64,000 bases of DNA from JACKAQ01 sp965227145 (GTDB lineage Bacteria; Calditrichota; Calditrichia; RBG-13-44-9; J075), in the NCBI GenBank assembly GCA_965227145.1, contig OZ245730.1, positions 62,001-126,000 on the forward strand. The letters run 5' to 3'. The notes below the pieces were generated by a model. That model searched no databases. It had not been told where the DNA came from and saw nothing but the letters and a program-made list of their open reading frames with translations. Shown piece after piece: positions 25,316 to 32,579 of the stretch (position 1 is its first letter; each line of letters begins with the position of its first letter). The position numbers were made by a program, and so were the translations under genes.

Positions 25316-26077
25316 ATGAACTATTTCAAACTCACTTTGTTGATGTGCTGGATGTTCAGCATCCCGCTGTTAGCGCAGCCGTTTATCACTTTTGGCGGTG
25401 GTGTCAGCAGCCTGTTTATCCTTTCGGATGAGCTCGATAATTTTACCGATACCTACAATGCCTACAATGTTGTCGGCACTGCCCAGGAAATGAATGGCGT
25501 GAGCAATGGCGCAATCGGATACCAGATGGAAGCGGGTTTCCGGCATTACAACCAATTTCATTTGGCCATTAATTTTGGGTATCAGCGAAACATGATTCGC
25601 GACGGCGCAGAATTTGGCGATCAAACATCGCGCGATCTGAAATTCACATTTACCGGCATTTTTTCCGAACTGGAATTTGGAAAACAGATTGACCAGTATT
25701 TTGTGAATGGCGTATTGCGCTATGCGTTCCGTCGGAAAATCGAAATTGAGGCAACCCACAGCGCCCGCGATACGCCGCTGGCCGGTTCGTTGGATGGTGA
25801 TTACGGCAGCCCGACAACCCGTTCCGCGCATGCGGGCATTTCTTTGGGTGCGCTAAAAGAACCTTTTGTGATTGGCATAAAAGTGCTGTATCCGGTGTTT
25901 ACCGGCGGGGATGATTCCTTTGTTCGATCCGACAGCCCGGAAAAACAGGCTATCGGCACGGAAATTTTCCCGAGCAATTTTGAAGAATATGCCACCCAGC
26001 CGAATTACTCCGGTTTGCACAGCAACATCGACGGACTGATTTTATCGCTCTCGCTGCAGTTTGCCATTCCGTTGTAA
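25316..26077 (+). CDS. Putative outer-membrane beta-barrel protein
   Basis: The ATG at 25316 was chosen because the product then begins with a clear signal peptide (MNYFKLTLLMCWMFSIPLLA, cut after LLAQ). An upstream in-frame start at 25241 would bury it behind 25 polar residues. The mature part alternates polar and hydrophobic residues in strands (FHLAINFGYQRNM, LKFTFTGIFSELEFG) and ends LILSLSLQFAIPL, a typical last strand with aromatic near the C terminus. The 253-residue protein has the size of an 8-12-strand barrel. No specific family is recognised. It stands 51 bases before the T9SS propeller gene. Confidence 0.6.
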   Translation: MNYFKLTLLMCWMFSIPLLAQPFITFGGGVSSLFILSDELDNFTDTYNAYNVVGTAQEMNGVSNGAIGYQMEAGFRHYNQFHLAINFGYQRNMIRDGAEFGDQTSRDLKFTFTGIFSELEFGKQIDQYFVNGVLRYAFRRKIEIEATHSARDTPLAGSLDGDYGSPTTRSAHAGISLGALKEPFVIGIKVLYPVFTGGDDSFVRSDSPEKQAIGTEIFPSNFEEYATQPNYSGLHSNIDGLILSLSLQFAIPL

Positions 26078-26128
26078 TTAAAAAATACAGTATTTGAGTT
26101 GATTCAGAAAACTTTTTAGGAGGGGTTT

Positions 26129-28252
26129 ATGACGCGATTCAATATGATGTTTCTGCTTTGTTTAACGGCAATTGCGAGTGCCCAACTGCCCCATACGTTT
26201 ACCCAGGTTGCCCGGAATACTAATTATGGCAGTCCGAAAGGTGTGGCTGTTAGTTCAGAAGGGGTTGTATTTCTTGCAAGAGAAATAGGTGGCTTGCAGG
26301 CTTTCAACTTCGATGGAACAACCTTCACCAGCACAGCACATATTGATGACGGTGGCAAAGCGAATGAAATGGTATTAACCACAGATGGCACTATCCTTCT
26401 CGCAAATGGTGATGATGGTTTACGCGCTTATCGCTTCAATGGATTTTCATTTGTAAATGTCGCACATGTTGATAATGGCGGCTCTGCCTCAGGAATAGCT
26501 TTAGGCTCCGATGGCACTATTTTTCTCGCAAATGGCTCTGACGGATTGCGAGTTTATACCTTTGACGATAGTTCTTTCTTCAATACAGCGCATATTGATG
26601 ACGAAAATGCAGCGGATGTAGCCGTTGATTCTGCCGGAAATGTTTTTGCCCTTTATGGTTATAATGGATTATGGGCTTACACATATGACGGGAATTCCTT
26701 TACTAATACTGCACAAATCAGTGATGATAATATCGTTGCTGTAACAGCAGGTGCTGACGGTACAGTGTTTCTTGCAAATGGCATTGACGGCTTGTGGGCT
26801 TACAGTTATGATGGCATCTCATTTACACCTACGGCGCATATTGATGATGGTGGTTATGCTGCTGAAGTTGCTGTAGGTTCTGATGGCACTATTTTTCTCG
26901 CAAACGCAGAAGGTGGCTTTCGGGCTTACAGTTATAATGGAAACTCATTTACAAATAAAGCATTCATTCATGACTTTTATTATCCATTCGGCATGACAGT
27001 TGGTTCTGACAATACGGTTTATCTCACATGTGATGGCAGTTTACGAGCTTATGTTTTTGATGATACATCCTTTACCAGATCCGCATATTTTGATGATATT
27101 AAAGGTGAAGCATGGAATGTGGCAATTAACCAGAATGGAACCGTTTTTTTGGCAAATGGTATTGATGGCTTACGGTCATATAGCTTCAGTGGGACATCAC
27201 TTATGAATAGTGCTCACCTTGATAGCCTCAGAGTAGGTGATATAGCCTTTGGTTCAGATGAAACTATTTTTGCTACAATTGATTTCGTTGGCTTACAGGC
27301 TTTTAGCTATGATGGAATATCATTTACCACAACAGCAATCAAAAGTGGGCAGTATACTAACTTAGCTGTTGGACCCGATGGAACTATTTTTGTTGGTACT
27401 GGAATAATTAACAGTCTATTTTCTGCTTATAGTTATAGTGGTTCTGATTTCGTGCTTAAAGCCGAATATCCTGGTTTAGCGCCGAAGGATGTATCTGTCA
27501 GGTCAGATGGTATTGTTTTTGTTATTAAAAGTTATGGAACTTTGTTAGCATATGAATATAACGGAACTGATTTCGCAGAGATTGCAAGTATTTCTACCAA
27601 TGGTCAAGCTACAGGCTTAGCAATAGGTTTGGATGGAACTCTTTTTGTAGCCGAAGGCAATAACGGGTTGTCAGCTTTTAGTTTTAATGATTCCACATTT
27701 ACCAATACAGCCTATATTGATGTTGGATGTAGTGGTTGCTATGCTAAAAGTGTTGCTCCAGGTCCTAACGGAATCGTTTTTTTGGCAAATGGCTATGATG
27801 GATTATGGGCTTTTAGCTATGATGGCTTTTCATTTACTCCCACCGCGCATATCAATGACGGTGGACAAGCCAATGGTGTGGTTATGGGATCAGATGGAGC
27901 AGTTTTTCTTGCCAATGGTGAAGAGGGACTCATTGCATACGCCTACTCCGGCTATGTCGGCATCGAAGACGAAAATCCCGCAATTATTAAAGAACACACG
28001 CTCGAACAAAATTACCCAAACCCGTTCAACCCCTCAACAACCATCCGGTTTGAACTGCCGGGCGTTGCAAACGTGCAATTGAATGTGTATAATATTCGCG
28101 GGCAATTAGTGGCGGAATTGCTGAACGAACAACGATCTGCCGGGGAACATTCGGTTGTTTTTGATGCAGCAGATTTGCCTTCCGGTATTTATTTTTATAA
28201 AATTCAATCGGAAAATTTTACAAGAACGCATAAAATGGTTCTCATACGATAA
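26129..28252 (+). CDS. Secreted 14-repeat beta-propeller protein with T9SS sorting tail
   Basis: A signal peptide (FLLCLTAIASAQ) is followed by about 14 tandem repeats of roughly 42 residues from residue 40 to 610, each like DGTIFLANGxDGLRAYSYDG plus SFTxTAHIDDGG. Fourteen repeats would make two seven-bladed propellers. The last 80 residues are a type A sorting domain (LEQNYPNPFNPSTTIRFELP near 629, ending KMVLIR), which directs export through the T9SS and attachment or release at the surface. An AGGAGGGGTTT ribosome site precedes the ATG. The repeats are notably AT-rich while the tail is richer in GC. The ligand is unknown; surface binding or adhesion is inference. Confidence 0.82.
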   Translation: MTRFNMMFLLCLTAIASAQLPHTFTQVARNTNYGSPKGVAVSSEGVVFLAREIGGLQAFNFDGTTFTSTAHIDDGGKANEMVLTTDGTILLANGDDGLRAYRFNGFSFVNVAHVDNGGSASGIALGSDGTIFLANGSDGLRVYTFDDSSFFNTAHIDDENAADVAVDSAGNVFALYGYNGLWAYTYDGNSFTNTAQISDDNIVAVTAGADGTVFLANGIDGLWAYSYDGISFTPTAHIDDGGYAAEVAVGSDGTIFLANAEGGFRAYSYNGNSFTNKAFIHDFYYPFGMTVGSDNTVYLTCDGSLRAYVFDDTSFTRSAYFDDIKGEAWNVAINQNGTVFLANGIDGLRSYSFSGTSLMNSAHLDSLRVGDIAFGSDETIFATIDFVGLQAFSYDGISFTTTAIKSGQYTNLAVGPDGTIFVGTGIINSLFSAYSYSGSDFVLKAEYPGLAPKDVSVRSDGIVFVIKSYGTLLAYEYNGTDFAEIASISTNGQATGLAIGLDGTLFVAEGNNGLSAFSFNDSTFTNTAYIDVGCSGCYAKSVAPGPNGIVFLANGYDGLWAFSYDGFSFTPTAHINDGGQANGVVMGSDGAVFLANGEEGLIAYAYSGYVGIEDENPAIIKEHTLEQNYPNPFNPSTTIRFELPGVANVQLNVYNIRGQLVAELLNEQRSAGEHSVVFDAADLPSGIYFYKIQSENFTRTHKMVLIR

Positions 28253-28276
28253 TCTCAAATACGAAAAATATAGTGC

Positions 28277-29887
28277 ATGTATCGAATCGAATCCAAAATA
28301 GACACAAATAGCGCGGATTATAAATCCAACCGGGAGCACAATTTACAGCTTGTTTCGGAGTTGAAAAAGCGGATTGCAACGGTGCAGCAGGGCGGACCGC
28401 CGCACGCGCACAAAGCGCACGAAAAACGCGGCAAACTGTTTGTCCGCGATCGGCTGGCGCGGTTGTTCGATCCGCAATCCCCGTTTCTGGAATTTTCCTC
28501 GCTGGCGGCATTGGATATGTACGACAACGACGCACCCGGCGCCGGAATGGTGACCGGCGTTGGCGTTGTGCACGGTCGCGAAGTGCTGGTTGTTGCGCAC
28601 GATGCCACCGTAAAAGGCGGCACATATTTTCCGATGACCATCAAAAAACATCTGCGGGCGCAGGAAATCGCCATGCAAAACCGCTTGCCCTGTGTTTATC
28701 TGGTCGATTCCGGCGGCATTTTTCTGCCGTATCAATCGGAAACATTTCCGGATCGCGAGCACTTTGGGCGGATATTTTTCAATCAGGCGCGCATGTCTGC
28801 CGAAGGCATTCCGCAGATTTCTGTGGTGTTGGGCAGCAGCACTGCCGGCGGCGCCTATCAACCGGCGATGAGCGATGAAGTGGTGATCGTTCGCAAACAA
28901 GGCTATATTTACATCGGCGGACCGCCGTTGGTGAAAGCGGCAACCGGCGAAGTTGTTTCCGACGAAGATTTGGGCGGTGCGGATGTTCACGCCCGCGTTT
29001 CCGGCGTTGCCGATCATTACGCGATGAACGAAGAACATGCCTTTGAACTTACCCGTAACCTGATGGAAAATCTCAACTTGCCGGATCAGTCCGCAAAGCT
29101 GGATGTGCGCGAGCCGGAAGACCCGTATTACGATCCCGAAGAATTATACGGCATCATTCCTAAAGATGTGCGCAAGCCCTACGACGCTCGCGAGATCATC
29201 GCGCGAATGGTCGATGGCAGCCGTTTTCAGGAATTTAAGGCGCTTTACGGTCCGACGCTGGTGTGCGGATTTGCCCGAATATTGGGCTATCCCGTCGGCA
29301 TCATCGCCAACAACGGCGTGCTGTTCAGCGAAAGTTCTGTGAAGGGCGCGCATTTTATTAATTTGTGCACCCAGCGCAAAATTCCGCTGCTGTTTTTGCA
29401 GAACATCACCGGATTTATCGTTGGGAAAGAATACGAGCACGGCGGCATCGCCCGCAACGGTGCTAAACTGGTGCATGCAGTTGCCAACGCGCAGGTGCCC
29501 AAATTTACGGTGATTGTCGGCGGTTCGTATGGCGCGGGCAATTACGGCATGTGCGGTCGCGGCTACGATCCGCGATTGCTGTGGATGTGGCCGAACGGAC
29601 GCATCAGCGTGATGGGCGGCGAACAGGCCGCCGACGTGCTGGCAACCGTAAAAAAACGCTCGCTGGAAAAGCAGGGCAAATCGGTTTCGGCAGAGGAGTT
29701 TGCCGAATATCGCGCGGAAATTTTGGCGCAGTACGAAGCCGAAGCCAGCCCGTATTACAGCACCGCCCGCATTTGGGACGATGGCATTATCGATCCCGCC
29801 AAAACCCGCGAGGCGTTGGCGCTGGGCATCGCAATGTCGCTGAACGCACCGATTCCCGATCAAAAATTCGGCGTTTTCCGCATGTAA
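28277..29887 (+). CDS. mccB: Acyl-CoA carboxylase carboxyltransferase (methylcrotonyl-CoA type beta subunit)
   Basis: The biotin-dependent carboxyltransferase subunit moves CO2 from carboxybiotin to an acyl-CoA. The 536-residue protein contains KLFVRDRLARLFDP, the acyl-CoA site GTYFPMTIKKHLRAQEIA, VDSGGIFLPYQSETFPD and GSSTAGGAYQPAMSDE, and in the C-half FLQNITGFIVGKEYEHGGI and GSYGAGNYGMCGRGYDPR. These stretches are closest to the beta subunit of 3-methylcrotonyl-CoA carboxylase (leucine breakdown), though a geranyl- or other acyl-CoA enzyme is possible. The biotin carboxylase/BCCP alpha subunit, normally next to it, is not in the window. No clear ribosome site precedes the ATG. Confidence 0.88.
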   Translation: MYRIESKIDTNSADYKSNREHNLQLVSELKKRIATVQQGGPPHAHKAHEKRGKLFVRDRLARLFDPQSPFLEFSSLAALDMYDNDAPGAGMVTGVGVVHGREVLVVAHDATVKGGTYFPMTIKKHLRAQEIAMQNRLPCVYLVDSGGIFLPYQSETFPDREHFGRIFFNQARMSAEGIPQISVVLGSSTAGGAYQPAMSDEVVIVRKQGYIYIGGPPLVKAATGEVVSDEDLGGADVHARVSGVADHYAMNEEHAFELTRNLMENLNLPDQSAKLDVREPEDPYYDPEELYGIIPKDVRKPYDAREIIARMVDGSRFQEFKALYGPTLVCGFARILGYPVGIIANNGVLFSESSVKGAHFINLCTQRKIPLLFLQNITGFIVGKEYEHGGIARNGAKLVHAVANAQVPKFTVIVGGSYGAGNYGMCGRGYDPRLLWMWPNGRISVMGGEQAADVLATVKKRSLEKQGKSVSAEEFAEYRAEILAQYEAEASPYYSTARIWDDGIIDPAKTREALALGIAMSLNAPIPDQKFGVFRM

Positions 29888-29938
29888 AGGGAAGCAAGAA
29901 TAAAGGAAAAAGGAAAAAGGATAAAGGGTGAAGGATAA
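29888..29938 (+). repeat. Purine-rich dispersed repeat after mccB
   Basis: Directly after the stop is a tract made of AAGGAAAAAGGATAAAGGGT followed by GAAGGATAAA. Closely similar tracts occur at 57350-57384 and 60399-60428, and reversed at 23380-23408 and 58208-58240, always within about 60 bases of a stop codon and often next to a REP-like palindrome. Confidence 0.55.
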
Positions 29939-29950
29939 ATTTTTTTGACA

Positions 29951-30035
29951 GGATTCCTGCATTCGCAGGATAAACATTATTCAATTGTCATTCCTGCGAA
30001 TGCGCCAAAGGCGCTCCTTCGGAGCAGGAATCTCC
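29951..30035. repeat. REPIN-like inverted pair of palindromic repeats
   Basis: Unit one is GGATTCCTGCATTCGCAGGAT. Unit two starts GTCATTCCTGCGAATGCGCC and closes with GGAGCAGGAATCTCC, with an extra inner hairpin (GCGCC...GGCGC). The units face in opposite directions, the arrangement of a REPIN. The element lies between mccB and the exonuclease gene. Confidence 0.7.
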
Positions 30036-30141
30036 TGCTCAAATCAAATGCTTTAAAATGGTTCCCATTTTATAACCTGTCAGCCCTGTTATCCTGTCGA
30101 AATTTGAGAAAATCAACCCCGGCGAAACGGAGGAAATCCAA

Positions 30142-30828
30142 ATGATTACCCATATGGCATTGGACATCGAAACGGTTCCCGCAGCGGATTTGTCCGAATA
30201 CAGCGAGACGATTCAGGAAAAAATCACCCAAAAAATTGAGCGCCAGCAGGAGCGCAACCCGGATTTCGATTTCAAATATTTCGCCAGCACGCATGGCGAT
30301 TTCGGGAAAATTATCTGTATTTCGCTGGGCTACATTCTCGAAGGTGAGAAGATCAAATTGAAATCGCTGCACGGTCACGACGAGTTCGCGATTCTCGATG
30401 AATTCAACAAAATTATCAGCGGATTTAACGGTACGTATGTGCATTACAACGGGCTAAATTTCGATATTCCGTTTGTTTTGCAGCGAATGGCGCACCACCG
30501 GGTTCGCCCGGCCAGCGACCGTTTCGCCAATTTGCGGCGCTATTCCATGGAGCCGCATTTCGATATCATGATGTGGTATTACAATTGGGACATGACCAAA
30601 GTGCTGCCGCTGGGCGTGCTTTCCGAGCTTCACGGGATTCCCAGTCCGAAAGAGGATTTGAGCGGCGATAAAGTTTACGACGCCTATCAGAACAATGAAT
30701 GGGATCGCATTTGTGAATATTGCGAACGCGACGTGGCAACCACCCTCAATTTGTGGAACAAAGTCTATCGCTACCAACCGGTGATTCCGGACAGCAATTA
30801 CATTCTGAGCGGTGCCGGCAAAAAATAA
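30142..30828 (+). CDS. PolB-like 3'-5' exonuclease (DEDDy)
   Basis: A 228-residue stand-alone exonuclease resembling the proofreading domain of family B polymerases (PolB_2 family). The three Exo motifs are visible: LDIETVP (Asp8, Glu10), HYNGLNFDIPFVLQR (Asp near 112) and DRICEYCERDVATT with Tyr-x3-Asp near 195. These would bind two metal ions that cleave the 3' terminal nucleotide. GGAGG stands upstream of the ATG with good spacing. No polymerase domain follows, so it is a free nuclease; its role in repair or RNA turnover is not known. Confidence 0.85.
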   Translation: MITHMALDIETVPAADLSEYSETIQEKITQKIERQQERNPDFDFKYFASTHGDFGKIICISLGYILEGEKIKLKSLHGHDEFAILDEFNKIISGFNGTYVHYNGLNFDIPFVLQRMAHHRVRPASDRFANLRRYSMEPHFDIMMWYYNWDMTKVLPLGVLSELHGIPSPKEDLSGDKVYDAYQNNEWDRICEYCERDVATTLNLWNKVYRYQPVIPDSNYILSGAGKK

Positions 30829-30870
30829 TCTTTTGTTATTTTTCTCTCAATATTGCCTTTTGGGAAAAAT

Positions 30871-31383
30871 ATGCGTAATTACGCAAATATGAAAATAATC
30901 CCGATTCTCATCATTTCGTGCGCTGTGGTGTTCCACAGTTGCGATAAAGGTTTGGCACCGGCGGCCGTAAATCTGGATATTGCCAACGGCATTCAGGGCA
31001 CAATTTTATTCGAAAACTGGCCATCGCCGGACAGCCTGTATGACCTTCGGCTGGTGGCATTTCGCAATTTTCCGCCGGAAAACATTTTTGTTGAGCTGTT
31101 ATCCGAACAAGCTTATGCCTATCCTGCAATTACAGATACAACCCACATTCCTTTTTTCGTTGATCGATACGAGTTCGAGTTTGAGCTTCCGCCGGGTGAG
31201 TATGGCTATTTGGTGGTTGCGCAGCAATATGGCAGTAACCTGTTGCTGGACTGGCGTGCTGTTGGCCAGTATGATGTTGATGCAGATTCGCTGCCTTCGC
31301 CGCTCAATGTGGATGAAAACGCCGTTACCCGCAATCTTGTCATCGGCGTGGATTTCGACCATTTACCGATTCAGCCATTTTAA
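30871..31383 (+). CDS. Putative lipoprotein, unknown family
   Basis: The start at 30871 has GGGA five bases upstream; ATGs at 30853 and 30889 are alternatives. The N terminus has a basic segment, a hydrophobic stretch (IIPILIISCAVVFHSC) and a Cys that could be the lipidated residue, although the box VFHSC is not ideal. The mature 145 residues are beta-rich and acidic (RYEFEFELPPGEYGYLVVAQ), like an Ig-like or transthyretin-like fold. It is followed 39 bases later by the DUF4397 secreted protein and then a TonB receptor on the same strand. No family is recognised. Confidence 0.6.
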   Translation: MRNYANMKIIPILIISCAVVFHSCDKGLAPAAVNLDIANGIQGTILFENWPSPDSLYDLRLVAFRNFPPENIFVELLSEQAYAYPAITDTTHIPFFVDRYEFEFELPPGEYGYLVVAQQYGSNLLLDWRAVGQYDVDADSLPSPLNVDENAVTRNLVIGVDFDHLPIQPF

Positions 31384-31422
31384 TTCTTCAATCATCTATT
31401 ATTTTTTTCGGAGGAAATCAGT

Positions 31423-32487
31423 ATGAAACGCTGTACTCGACTGTTTTTTGTATTCCTGTTGCTGGCGATGGTTGGCACCGTCCGGGCGCAAACGCTTCCC
31501 ACGATTCAGGCCATCCACAACGTGTCCGATCCGTCTTTGGACAAAATAGATTTGTATGTGAGTGTTTCAATTATTGTGTTGACGACGCTGGATAATTTTG
31601 CCTATCGCACATCAACCGATACGATTGTCGGGCTGGCGGGCATCCCGATTGATCTCGGATTGGCCGACAGCACCAGCGGCAGCGTTCAGGATACCCTGAA
31701 AAAATTTACCGTCATTTTGGAAAATGAAAAAAACTATCTCGGGATTGGTGCTGGCGTGCTCAATCCGGCTCAATTTGCGTCGAATCCCGATGGTCGCGAT
31801 ACCGAAGTAAATTTGTTCGTTTACGAAAATGCCAAACTTGCAGCCAGCTCCGCCGGCGTAGTTGATGTATTGTTCATGCACGGCGTAACCGACGCACCTG
31901 CGATAGATGTCCGGGTGATTGGCGGCGCAACCATCGCGAACGATATTCAATATGGCGATTTCGGTAGTTACGTTTCGTTGCCGCCGGGCGTCCATACGTT
32001 GGAAATTACCGATGCCGGCGGAACCAATGTGTTGGGTGTTTTCACCGCAGATTTGAGCAGCGCTGCCGGAACAGTGATGACGATTTACGCATCCGGATTT
32101 GCCGATCCTGCGCAAAATCAGGACGGCGCTGCGTTGGGATTGTTTGCCACAAATCCGCTCGGCGGAACGGTTGAATTTCCCCGGGTGACAACGGGCATCG
32201 ACGATGAACCCGGTGCAGTGGCGAACGCGTATCGATTGGCGCAGAATTACCCGAATCCGTTTAACCCGTCCACGACGATCGAATTTGCACTGCCGGTGAG
32301 CGAGCACGTTACGCTTGCTGTATTCGATATCACCGGAAAACGGGTGGCAACGCTGCTCGATGAGCCGGTAAACGCCGGATTGCACCGTTACAACTGGTCA
32401 GCAAAAAACTTGCCCAGCGGCGCGTATTTTTATCGATTGCAAACGCAGAATTTTAGTCAGATCCGCAAGTTGATGTTGGTGAAATAA
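31423..32487 (+). CDS. DUF4397-domain secreted protein with T9SS sorting tail
   Basis: A signal peptide (LFFVFLLLAMVGTVRAQ) precedes a DUF4397 domain, with the family pattern of two related halves (IQAIHNVSDPSLDKIDLYV and VLFMHGVTDAPAIDVRVIGG). The C-terminal 80 residues are a type A sorting domain (LAQNYPNPFNPSTTIEFALP, then PSGAYFYRLQ and LMLVK). A GGAGG ribosome site lies before the ATG. DUF4397 proteins are cell-surface Ig-like proteins of unknown binding partner. It lies between the lipoprotein and the TonB receptor, so cooperation in surface binding is inferred from position only. Confidence 0.87.
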   Translation: MKRCTRLFFVFLLLAMVGTVRAQTLPTIQAIHNVSDPSLDKIDLYVSVSIIVLTTLDNFAYRTSTDTIVGLAGIPIDLGLADSTSGSVQDTLKKFTVILENEKNYLGIGAGVLNPAQFASNPDGRDTEVNLFVYENAKLAASSAGVVDVLFMHGVTDAPAIDVRVIGGATIANDIQYGDFGSYVSLPPGVHTLEITDAGGTNVLGVFTADLSSAAGTVMTIYASGFADPAQNQDGAALGLFATNPLGGTVEFPRVTTGIDDEPGAVANAYRLAQNYPNPFNPSTTIEFALPVSEHVTLAVFDITGKRVATLLDEPVNAGLHRYNWSAKNLPSGAYFYRLQTQNFSQIRKLMLVK

Positions 32488-32579
32488 CAGACGGCGGAAC
32501 GCATTTAGGCGTACCGCTTTTTAATCAAGTCACGATACTAAAAATGATGTTGCAAATGTAATGCTGTCGGAGAATTTTG

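Noticed and set aside
26129..27950. Repeat array as a phage tail or contact-dependent toxin
   Set aside because: The protein has a signal peptide and a T9SS tail, no toxin or phage domain, and the repeats fit propeller blades.
29951..30035. Possible CRISPR repeats or integron attC site
   Set aside because: The palindromes come as facing pairs at separate loci without regular spacers, and no cas or integrase gene is near; REPIN-like elements explain them better.
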